A DNA stretch of 20,416 nt from assembly GCA_013054445.1 (NCBI GenBank), contig JAAMPI010001065.1, positions 1 to 20,416 on the forward strand, read 5' to 3'. This DNA comes from Cudoniella acicularis (lineage: Eukaryota; Ascomycota; Leotiomycetes; Helotiales; Helotiaceae). Below are positions 9,986 through 19,900 of the stretch, piece by piece. Positions within the stretch are counted from its first letter, which is position 1. Every line of letters starts with the position of its first letter. The notes beneath the pieces were generated by a model that saw nothing but the letters and a program-made list of their open reading frames with translations, was not told the DNA's origin and did no database searches. The translations under genes were made by a program, and so were the position numbers.

Positions 9986-10491
9986 ATCAGCAAATACTAG
10001 TAGGTACCTTCATTAAATCTAACCAAATAATATTACTAATGGGTCGTTATAAGACTGGAAGTATTGAAGTATGCAACGCTAGCTTAGTCTGAAATTGTCG
10101 AACGTTTGAAGTGTATTCGTGAAAACACCTAACTGGAACTAACCTCTGCGTAGCGGAAACAGGGACGCAGCGCTTGAGAATATAACCTTTCTCTCATTTG
10201 AGTGTTTTATAATATAATAAATCTAATTAAACCCCCAAATCCTTCGAAGATATTGTTGAAAGATCCAATAACCAAACCCAAAGGAGTGACACCAATTAAC
10301 CCCGCAGACAGCCGCACAAATACCCATTTTACCCCTCCGCGCGGTGAATTTCCACCCAGTTTAACGCCAACATATCCGAAACCCCGCTCTAGCCTGCAAC
10401 CATGCCCTTGCCCAACCAAGTATGCAATATCCCAAATCATATTCTACAACCCACCATCAGCAACAATCACTTCCTCGGGACACATGTGATA
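9986..10491. other. Intergenic stretch downstream of the small secreted-protein gene
   Basis: No gene is supported. The plus frame at 10202-10489 and the minus frame at 10207-10440 overlap each other. They also overlap what should be the 3' untranslated region of the secreted-protein gene. Neither resembles a known family. Confidence 0.45.
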
Positions 10492-10888
10492 TCAAGGAAA
10501 GACATACCAGTTATTAAGACAATAAGGAATAGCGCCAATCAAGCCACAGCTAGTATTAGCTGGGCAAGCGCCAATCTCGAGAAGCTGAAGACCGTTGTCA
10601 CCGTAGCCGCATTGAACCTTAATTTTTACTGTTAGCACCATCCACTTCCAGTCCCCTAAACAATCGCTAGAGAAAATTGCAAGTAAGGGAACAAACAGAA
10701 AAGGAGAGATGGAAAATGGGTGTCAGGTCGGGGAAGGATGATGATGGAGAAGTAAAACTTACAATACCGTTGGAGTTCGTATCGCAGGAGTATTGCCCGA
10801 AAGTACAAGTAGCTTGTCTCTGTTCGATAGCGGCAGCACTCGCGGTGGCGAGGAAGGCGGCGAGGACCGTGATGGCTGAGAATTGCAT
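10492..10888 (-). CDS. Small secreted cysteine-rich protein (83 residues), two exons
   Basis: Predicted small secreted protein of unknown function. Exon 1 is 10888-10763 and exon 2 10617-10492. The 145-nt intron between them has a GTAAGT donor and a CTAAC branch site 14-20 nt before its AG. The start is the first ATG. Residues 1-18 form a signal peptide with a cut likely near ASA-AA, followed by AIEQRQ, which may be a short propeptide. The mature part has six cysteines, at 28, 35, 45, 60, 66 and 75, enough for three disulfides. The pattern CTFGQYSC ... VQCGYGDNG ... GACPANTSCG ... PYCL resembles a widespread group of fungal small secreted proteins. Near the end GTATGT after LNN could be another donor. 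If it is used the protein would stop at about LNN, otherwise it ends WYVFP. Such proteins include effector candidates, but no role is shown here. Confidence 0.82.
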
Positions 10889-11025
10889 GTTGATTTTTTG
10901 AAGTGTTCTTAAGAACCTAAGAATACAGTAGTTTGATAGAAGATTTTGTAGTGTTTGAGTGAAGTGTGTATGATGTGATTGCTTTGAATATTGATGCAGA
11001 ACATAAATAAAGAGAACAAGCCGGA

Positions 11026-11033
11026 CTTATATA
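11026..11033 (-). promoter_or_regulatory. TATA box of the small secreted-protein gene
   Basis: Read on the minus strand this is TATATAAG, about 140 bp before the ATG at 10888. Sequence and spacing fit a core promoter with a moderately long 5' leader. Confidence 0.55.
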
Positions 11034-11580
11034 ACTCCACCACATCTCAAGAAAAAATCACGAGATTGGCCGCCGAGATGCTCAGCACAGTTCATCATAA
11101 GAGCTAAACATAGATACGTTACACCTGAAGCCTAACCTGAAGTGCATAGCCACCTTCACAAGAAAGTTGCAAGTATCCAGAACGTGATCAACGCGAGACG
11201 TCACCAGCCAAGAATGCAGGCACCAATCTAACCATCCAACCATACAAAACCGACAAAGCAGAAAACCAAGAAAATACGAGAGCCACCGTAAAAGCCTCCA
11301 ATGCAATGCCAACAACCCCATAACACGAACCTCGGTGGTGGTGGAATACGGAGGGACAGCTTTCAGCTTACTATTCGCCAAGCGGAATCAGCTGTTATTC
11401 AGCTGATCCTGCGAAATGGTCATTGGTGAAGGACGCCTGATTTCTCGTATTAGGTACGAGCTACGGGTGCTTGTGAAGGTCAGCTGATGGGTTTTCAGGG
11501 CCTATTGTTTTTATGCGTTGTTTTGTGAATGGGAAATATCTCGTGGTGAGGTTGGAGTTAAGGTTGAGGGTACAGTATAT

Positions 11581-11850
11581 TGAGGGAGGGGCTGTGTTGC
11601 AAAAGCGGCAGGGGGTCGTAAAGTAAATACGATGTCTCTTGGCAACGTTGCATTTTATCCGCCAATCACCGTATTTGGAATATTTTCAAGTGAACGACTT
11701 CTATCTAGTATTTTATTACTTTCCCTTGAGGATATTTTGTCTTCATGCACGGCGAATATTATTTTGCCTAGTGAAAAGTGTCCGTGGTTGAGAGGAGGGG
11801 TAGTGTTGCAAAAGCGGCGCCGGGTCGTGAATCAACATATCTCTTGCATT
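11581..11850 (+). repeat. Imperfect direct repeat pair, about 60 bp each, 209 bp apart
   Basis: Copy A is at 11581-11640 and copy B at 11789-11850. They share the exact 16-mer GTGTTGCAAAAGCGGC (11594-11609 and 11803-11818). Before it both have TGAG plus a G-rich run, and after it GGGTCGT and TCTCTT. The sequence between also echoes a GAATATT...GTGAA motif (about 11678 and 11751), so the whole may be a decayed tandem duplication of about 209 bp. Confidence 0.7.
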
Positions 11851-12365
11851 CCATCTGTTAAGTTTCATATTTAAAATCCAATTGCACAATTAATTTGCTT
11901 AAATACAGTAGATTTACACACCTCCTCCCACTGTAGTTCAGGTAACAATCCAATCATCAATTCGCCCTAGATTTCCAACTAACTCCACACCGGATAGTAA
12001 AAAGCAGCACCCTGCCCCGCATCAGAGAGGGGTTCAAAACAGTCATACTCGGGTATTCCTCCCCGCTAAGAATGTTTCAGCAGTCAGCTCCAAGTCTTGC
12101 CACGTGGAGAAACCTTAAATTGGTTGATAAGATAAGATGAGACGGAAATAGCATGGAATGGAGTTTTGAGGCTTTTCTCCTTGAGGGGGGAGGGGGGGTT
12201 TAACGAGTTAGGTCTCAACATTTGAGCCCTCCCTTTGCGTTTCTGCATGTTGGTGTCCCTAGCTCCGTTCATTTGAAACATTACACATTAAACATCGACA
12301 TCTAGGTAATCTCCAACCTTCCCACGCCCCATCCAGATATTATACAATCCGACGCACCACAAAAT

Positions 12366-15068
12366 CTAGACATCCTCCGTGAACGACCCCCTATAATTCC
12401 TCGTCCTGGCCCTTGCCCTCTCCAAGTCCGCCATATGTATATTACTATTCTTCCTGTACCTAGACGGGCCCCCTCCTTCATGTTCCAACTCACTAACAGC
12501 ACTCCCCCTATGCCCTGTCGGAAAATAATCATCGCTTCCACCGGGACTGACTGGCCACTGATCTCCGCCCTGGTTTTGGGAGAAAGGGGACGAGGTGCGG
12601 GAATCGTGGGAGCCTTGTTGGTTGTTTAAGGCGTTGATTTGGGAGACTGAAGGTGGGAGGCTAAGACCTGGAGGAGAAGCTGGGTAGCCATATGGCTGCA
12701 GCGCTGAGGGAGGGGGTGGTGTGCTTGACCTGTGAGCGGGATGAGGGGCAGGTGGGAGTTGGATGGCTGGGGGAAGGATGGCATCGATGGCCTCGTTATC
12801 ATTGTCATCTCCCTCTCCCTGTGCGACGAGAATATTCGCTGGTGCTTGGATGAGGTCGTTGAGGCTGGTGAGTGTGTCATGAAGTTCGGGCCAGTCGCCT
12901 AATTTCACGTACCCACGGCGGTTGCGAAGCTTGAGAATGATGAATATGGTGGCAAGAATTCCTGGCTACGAACTCGATGCCATTAGCATAAGGCGATAAT
13001 TTAAAGGGCTTTGTGGCGCGAAGATGGCAGATGAAAAAAGTCAAAATTACTCACACCGAGATAGATAGTCAACGCTTTGAACAGCAACTGGTCGCCGTTG
13101 AACATGCTAACGGCATTAAGCACAAAGACAAGCAGAAGACAAGATATGAGGCCGAAGTAAGCTGGTAGTGGCTGGATGCTGGAGCAATAACTTGAAAAGG
13201 CCCCAGGTGGTAGTGGCCAGCGTTGGAACTTTTCCATGGGGTCTCCAACGAGATGTGCTCTATGTTCCGACAACCTTGAGGATTTTGTCAACAACTCTCA
13301 ACTTATAATCATTAGAGACTGGGTTAAAATTACCAGCTATGGTACCGGATGAAGGCAAGGCATTGGGATCCCCAGACCAATAAACATCCTACACTTCCAA
13401 TAGCAACGAGTGTCTCTTGCACCTGAAATGGTTAGTATTCCCCCCCAAATGATGGAAAGTGTTGCAAACCTCTGATTGTGTGAAGCTAGAACTTAGCTTA
13501 ACAAATGGAAGCCATACGGAAAATGCAGCCACGGTAACGATCAGAGACCAAACCGGAATATGGGTGCTAGAAGTAACGAAATTCAGTTTCGCAAAGAGCT
13601 TAACCACTATTGGACGATCTTTTTGATTGATATCTCTTGTCAATCCATAAAGCGTTCTAGTCGCAAGGTAAAGGGCAGTGTTGGCAGCACTCAACCCGGA
13701 GTACACTAAAAACCCCGTGAGTGCGCCAGGGAGACCGGCTATACCAACCTGCAACGCTGCGATAACAGGCGCCGCGGTACTTGGCATTGGACGGATTGGC
13801 CAGAAAGGGACGTGTCCGAGGTCTGTGCTCCTGGTACTGACGAGAGATTGTCCGAAGAATTGGGGGAGAGACTGATTGAACCACTCAATATTGGCAATGA
13901 AACCGCCAACACTGAGAATATAGAAAGCCATCACAATATATGCGATATTTCGTGCCGGAAATCTGAGAGAGACAGTGGGATCCTTAGCTTCGAAGGCGGC
14001 CACCGTTACAGATTCGATTCCAATATAGGAGAATATTGCTAGAGGAATTGATACCCTGTCTTGTTAGGAAGAAATATGTTTACTTGGAGATGACTTACAA
14101 GACTGCTGTAAAATGACTGGTTGCAACATTGGGGTTATTCCGTATGCCATCGTCGAAAACTAAGTTAGTGATTAGTGAAGGACATTTTCTCGAGGCCAAA
14201 TAGCCAGCGAGCCGATGAGTGTACGCCTTACATGTACTTCCGAGATTTCCAGCATTGCCAAGAGCTAGGCATGTTAATTAACCCGTTCAGCGCAAATATT
14301 AGAAGCACTTACCTCCAGTATGTATCAGAATCATGAGAATGAAAATGGTCAAAACAAGTGAAACTTTGATGACGCCTCCTACAAGTTCTATCCAGCCAAA
14401 AACCTTACAAAAATATCAGCTCGAAGACTTGCTAATTGCGGCTATGTGAACTTACCTTGATGCCTCGCGAGTTGATGATGAATATTGTACCCAAAAAAAG
14501 GGCAAAGGTAAGATTCAAAAGGGGGAACGAAATATCCCAAAATGATAGCAAGTCGGCGGCCCCAATGATGAGGGCAGCCAACGTAATCGCATTAGTATAC
14601 CTATTATCGTGATCAGCCGCAACCAGCCCGACCTAGATTTGTATTCCACCAACCAGTACGCAATTCCCACAACTATCGCTAGATCCGGGTCCACGAATGC
14701 ACGAACAAATTCGATCATAGCATTCGATATTGGCCATAACACAATCATCTCACATATGCCCTCGCTCACGGAAATCGCGATAATGCCCACCACAGTAAAG
14801 GCGATCAGGACCCCGCCAGGTCCTGAGATCGCAAGGACCTCCCCACTGTGTGTGGCGAACCCAATGCCAATTATACCACTGAGCGTGATGAACTGTGCAG
14901 AGAAAAGTAAGAATCAACCCTACTTCGAACATGGCATTTGCGGGGAACTGCTTACCAGGATCTGAAACGACCCCAACTCCCGCCTGTGATTCCGAATCTC
15001 AGCCTCATCCGGTTAATGTGTGAGGGTAGGGGTACTTACAATAAGCCGGCAGGCTGACGGGCTGCCAT
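12366..15068 (-). CDS. APC-superfamily amino-acid permease with long cytoplasmic tail, 11 exons
   Basis: Predicted plasma-membrane amino-acid transporter; substrate unknown. Exons: 15068-15040, 14983-14956, 14892-14654, 14600-14456, 14403-14313, 14264-14232, 14159-14099, 14055-13470, 13422-13334, 13274-13055, 12965-12366, joining in phase to 706 residues. The protein opens MAARQPAGLLRELGSFQIL and then ITLSGIIGIGFATHSGEV, the family's first helix with its glycine-rich break. Further signs are SGPGGVL, FSYIGIESVTVAAFEAKDP, SGLSAANTALYLATRTLYGL and VQETLVAIGSVGCLL. About 12 helices are expected. The last 180 residues are hydrophilic, rich in Pro, Ser and Gly, and unusually long. The N-terminus is short for a fungal permease, so an extra upstream exon is possible. 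The intron at 14653-14601 has a weak GTTGGT donor. The junction at 13055/12965 could shift by a few bases (GPG or G before ILATIF). The gene is divergent from the small gene at 15606. Confidence 0.88.
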
Positions 15069-15605
15069 TTGATCGAGGTTTCCAACTCACTGTGTGTCTT
15101 GACATACTCTACAGAGTTGCCAGTCGTCTCCAAGAATCCCCTGGCGGCGAGGCTCTGCGCTATAAGCCTAGCTGACCGAGCAATTTCGCAACAGAGTCAT
15201 TTTATGGCAGAACTGGTTCAACTGAGCCTCGTCGAGCGTTATCAGCTATGGCTCAAAATTTGGCAAATCGAATGCAGACTCAGTCCAAAGCAGGTATAGC
15301 CTGTGATTCCGTTTTTGTTTTGGGAAATACAATGGCAAACAGGATTGGCCTGCTGTCCGCATGTCTCAATAGTCCAAGAAGAGCAGGCGCGTGGCGGAAA
15401 TGAACGAACCAGAAACCTCCCATATTTCGGTGTGCTGGCGACGCAATTGAAAACTAAGCCCATAAATACGCCTCTGTGTCCGGCAATGCAGAATCTAGAA
15501 GCTCAGCGGCTCAGCCTCGTCTGTTAAAAGGAGACTTCAAGCTCTGGAATATAAAGTCCAGTGAACACGCCTCCAGGGGCAATATTTCCCCACTGTTTCG
15601 CAAGC
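15069..15605. other. Divergent intergenic region (permease / small gene)
   Basis: This should hold the promoters of both flanking genes. The minus frame in front of the permease ATG stays open to about 15200 without an ATG and shows no family match. No TATA box or repeat was recognised. Confidence 0.5.
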
Positions 15606-16038
15606 ATGTTCAAACGATTCAGCTTTAAGAGGACGCAGACGGCCGAGAAAGTGCCCTGTGAAAAGTCGACCGAGGAGGTTTCTCCGGACCGCAAGTTCAC
15701 AACTGAGCTTCGAGAAACAGGATACATTACCGAAGCGGCTCTGAAGGCCAAGCTAGTAGATGTATTCGGGCCCGGGGATTACAGAATCAGTGTAAGCCTT
15801 TGCCGCTTCCAATGAACAGATTCTCGGAGTCCTAACCTCAAACCGCAGACTAAACAGGAGAGATGGATATACCACGCACCAAGAAAACTCGAACCCGTAA
15901 GTCGATACTAACTGATACAGTATGCGCTTCAATACTGACATAAAAACAGGAGGAAATGAAGTAAGTGAACTGAAGTCTCCGAGCCGATTCTGTCAGGGCG
16001 AAGTATTAACGCGTTGCAGAACCATAATGAAGAACTGA
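15606..16038 (+). CDS. Small conserved-looking protein of unknown function (87 residues), four exons
   Basis: Exons: 15606-15791, 15849-15896, 15950-15960 and 16020-16038. Every donor is GTAAG and every acceptor CAG. The ATG at 15606 is the first in frame; upstream the frame opens only on GTG. The product is hydrophilic with no signal peptide or membrane helix. The N-terminus is basic (MFKRFSFKRTQ). The middle FTTELRETGYITEAAL...LVDVFGPGDYRIS looks like a small alpha/beta unit. It is followed by KQERWIYHAPRKLEPEEMK. I recall similar short fungal proteins with a GY..E.AL...FGPG...APRKL pattern, but cannot name a family. The exon-3 end is ambiguous: unspliced it stops at TAA 15962-15964 with 82 residues, while the strong GTAAGT at 15961 suggests a last exon adding TIMKN. 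Four exons in under 450 bp, with phases kept throughout, argue that this is a real gene. Confidence 0.68.
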
Positions 16039-16949
16039 TCGTGGGCATGTGATAGTGGTCTTAGACAATTGACGAGAATTGGTTGGGGAGCCGAGAGATG
16101 ATGCGGGCGGTGAACGAAATTGGCTCAAAACTTTGCTTTTTGTTGTCGTGGAACGTATACTGTACTCGTAAAATTCAAGACATCTAGACCCCCCTCGTGT
16201 GATTTGGCCGCATCGCTTCCAACCGCGTGAATGTTGCAGAGCGAGGCATTTTCCGGAGCTGGGCGCCACAGAGGCAATCGCCGCGTTGCAACCCCCAGAT
16301 TGCCATCAAGGCATCACCAGAGGATGGAATCTTGAAGCGGCCTTCTTTTTATTGTACCCGTACATTTTGAGAGATCGCAGGATGTCGACTTCCACATTTG
16401 ATGAAAAAAATGGCGCTGATGACGAGGAATTTTGTGAGTTGGTCTGTCGGATGAAAATGGCGGTATGCGCTGAGAAATTCTAGTAATCAATTGGCTTGAG
16501 CCTACAGAATTAGGACATTGCGGCGGAATCGAACAGACATTTGGTGAAACTGAGCAAGGGTTGACGATAGACCAACGGTCTGGACCGTAACATTATTTAC
16601 GCTTATATATCCTCCTGTAACCTTTATTTCGGTAGGTTTGATTAATCTATCGGGAGCAACGAGTAAGAAACTGAAAATTAAATTTTCAGGAGTTTTCGGG
16701 GTCTAACTTCGCTTTTGCTCCAGGTAACTCCAACTCTGAAATTTCTCACCAGTTTTGAGTACACATTGTCTCCACATTGCCCCTCACTAGCATAACCCTA
16801 GGGTGCTGAAGTGCGGGGTTCGCAAGCACACATTTGAGAAGGCTAAAGAATCTACAGAAGTAAAAAAAAAAACCTTGGGTATTGTATAGCATGTAAGGGA
16901 GTAGAATAAGCCCTTTTAAATATCAGAATAAATGGCGAGAATTGTAACT
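16039..16949. other. Convergent intergenic region (small gene / kinase 3' ends)
   Basis: The two flanking genes point into this region. A short plus frame with an ATG at 16382 reads 33 codons to about 16483, rich in acidic residues and ending in Cys-containing sequence; it is too short to call. A poly-A run at 16862-16871 and AT-rich sequence around 16600-16950 fit 3' ends. No RNA gene or repeat was seen. Confidence 0.45.
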
Positions 16950-19900
16950 TCATGAAGCAATTTTTTTGCGTTCAATCAGTCCATTGGGATGTGAAAAAAT
17001 GATGATGGGCCCTGCATCATCCATCACAGCAGCAATCCCATCCATGTTGGCGTTAAATCCAGTTTTGAGATTTTCCGGTGCTGAAGGCGGAGAGCTTGCT
17101 ACATCGCCCAGCAGTTGTAGGGTCCTCAGTTGAGGAGCGGAGTTTTGCTGAATAAGAACAAGAGCTGGAAGTTGAGAGTCCATCCTCTCGCAAGTGACTC
17201 CCGCAATAATGCTTTCCACCCCGGCCCTGAGCGTGACGACCTGTCTCGAAAAAGGAGGCTTATTGATGACATGAATACGGTTCGGAATCTCAAATGCAAC
17301 AAAATATTCCGGAAATGGAAATAAAAGAGGTTTTCTGCTACCCCCAAGTCTCTCGGCCTTGGAACTCATTAGTTGATTTATTCTAGGGATATCAGGGATT
17401 CTTACGGGTATTTTGGACGTTGAGTGATTCATTATTTCTACCAACGAAAATGCATCCCAAATATACCATCGGTTTTCGAGCTTATGCTGTGTCCATGCAA
17501 ATATAAAATTACCATCACTGGAAAAACAGGCTCGCCTTAATTGTCCCACAATTTCGAGCTTGCACAGACTATGATAGATTTAGCACAAAACCCAGATGAG
17601 AAAAGGCTAATTTCACGACTTACCCGTATCTCGATGAATGATAACACAAGTTCGCGGTAAGGCTGAAAATAGTATCTCCGTGGATATTTACACAAACCGC
17701 AAGAGCACTACCCGCAATCACAGTAATATAATCGGGTATTAGCTGGCCGTTCACCTGTGTCCGAAAGGGAAATTCATCCCAAACCTCTTGGTTTGCATTA
17801 GGATCGAAATAGCATTTATATCGGAAGAACTACGACGCATGTGAGTTTGGATAAAATGATAATAGAGCAACTATGCCGGAGACACCAAAAAAGTTATGGT
17901 TTCGAAAGTGCCCTGCTACTGAGCAGGGAAGGAGAGTCTGAACGAAGGACGGGTCTACGAACTTTGTATTCTGCCGTACTCTTTGCACGAAGGACAACGA
18001 AATTTCCACATAAAGATATCATATCCCATTCGAATCCACGTTGAGCACATTGAATATCCCGTGCAACCATAACATTCGTAGCTTGCTCGGATGGTTTGCG
18101 CGGCCGGCTTGTACTCCAAATATTTATAAAGTTAAGATTTTGTATCCGTACGGAGGATGACGAAAGGAAAGCTACTCGAGTGCTAATCCCGCACGCCACA
18201 CTCTTCGACGATTTCTCAGGAACCAGAAGGTATGCAAATGTAATATCGGCATTTGGGGAGTTGTCGAAGCCCTGACTAGAGCTTGCATCGGATTCTAGTG
18301 GGGAAATTGGCCCTGATGTCGTGGGAGAGAAATGCAAAACTGAGCCTCCTGAAGTAGACGCCCCTGATTGTCCAAATTGCGTAGAAGAGTGCGATGAACC
18401 GAATGATTGAAACACTGGGCGAAAATGTGGGTCGGCGGAAGGGTGTTGGGAAGTATGTTGTCGGCGATGTCTTGGCTGTGGCTGATGTAATGTCCATGTA
18501 TTGAGCTCAACGGGATGCAATCCTGGATCGTCAACAGGCTGTAGTTCTCGAGTCCAAGTACAACGATGCGTCAGGGAGGCTTCATGGTCGGTACAAGTTC
18601 TGTCCAGCATCTTTTGAGCTTCGGAAGCCGAGAGGCGTTCTGCTCGAGGGACGACGAGTAGTTTATAAACCGTAGTTACGATTTCAGCAATCCATGTATG
18701 CTGCGGCTGTTCATTTTTTAGCCCGTTTAGGAATGAAATGAGTGTAGGTTTTAATTTGTATTCCCCGTTCTCTTTAAAGTAAAAATAGTCGTTCCCTTGC
18801 TCACCGGGACCGAACCTCGCTTTCCCGAGACTAGAAACATGTCGTGGCCCCCCTATTGCAAAAGAAAGTACGACTGCAAGTAAGCAGCCAACTATTAACA
18901 AATTAGCACTGTGTATTTTCGAGCAGGAGGGAGCCAAGAGGAGGCGGGAGGATGAAACTTCCTCCTCGCCACATAGAACAGGGAGTTAAGGGAATGGGAC
19001 AAAGAAGTAAGGTGCTTACGGGACCACAGATCACTTTCTCTACCGACAGTTCGATCTTCGCCAGGTTGAACCTCTGGGGCTTGAAAGGGGCCTGGAGCCC
19101 TCTGTGGTTTCGTCAATGAGAAATGAGTAAGAAAGTCACCTGGAGCCAGAGCGCTTGCTGTATCGGACGGTCCTTTTATTTTCGAGGTGCCAAAGTCTGT
19201 GATCAGCCAATGCCCTACAAAATATCCGGGCTCCCAACGGACCAGGATATTTTGCGGTTTGAAGTCAAGATGAGCACATGCAATTGCCTTTTGCCGTACG
19301 CGCACGCGGTGGTGTAAGAAGTTTAGAGCATCCGCAAGTGAAGTTACTTCCATGATCAGATAAAGTGGATTGAAGTGTAACCGGCGACTATCAAAATCGT
19401 GATAATTGCCTTCTAGGAAATCATGAAGATCCAGGTCGGCAAGAGGAGAAATGATATTGAAGTAGGATCCATGGGTGAATGTTGTTAAGCTAAGCATAAT
19501 GCTTGCGTGCGTCCCCAAGCATTCCTTAAAAGCATTCAAGGCGTCCTGCTCCGCACGAATATCTCTTGGACCAGGCCCATGCATGTCGCCTCGTTCTATT
19601 CGTTTTCTCGCTACCCATATGTCCTACTTAACCATTAGTCGTCTGACCTGTAACAAGTAAAGCGTACGTACCTCTAGGTTCGGCCCATTGTTCCCACTGG
19701 TAAACAGAAGATGCTTTGCAGCGACGAGTTCCTTCGTCACATCACCCTGTGCCCCGCTTTTGATTTTTTTCGACTTCAGGAAAGGTAGTCGATACAACTT
19801 TCCATATTCAGGTTGCGCTGTTGCTTGGCCTCTATTCTCCTGGACCAAAACAATCGGGATAAAGACGTACTGTTTACGCAGAAATTCCTGCCGCGACCTC

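Larger units (their letters stand above)
10889..12365. other. Intergenic stretch between secreted-protein gene and permease 3' end
   Basis: No gene was found. The part near 10889-11040 is the promoter of the secreted-protein gene. The minus open frame at 11082-11381 opens on a TTG and resembles nothing known. A G-rich motif is duplicated at 11581 and 11789. The last few hundred bases should be the permease 3' untranslated region. Confidence 0.5.

Noticed and set aside
10202..10489. Plus-strand 95-codon frame next to the secreted-protein gene
   Set aside because: It lies antisense to the 3' end of the secreted-protein gene and its content is low-complexity Pro/Thr-rich without a family match.
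11082..11381. Minus-strand hydrophobic 99-codon frame as a membrane protein
   Set aside because: It opens on TTG rather than ATG and resembles no known family; composition alone can explain the hydrophobic run.
16199..16483. Plus-strand 94-codon frame as a gene between the small gene and the kinase
   Set aside because: It opens on GTG, its first true ATG at 16382 leaves only 33 codons, and there is no motif or splice support.
16795..16806. Telomere-like TAACCCTAGGGT
   Set aside because: Only a single palindromic unit is present with no tandem array, so it is not evidence of a telomere or interstitial telomeric repeat.
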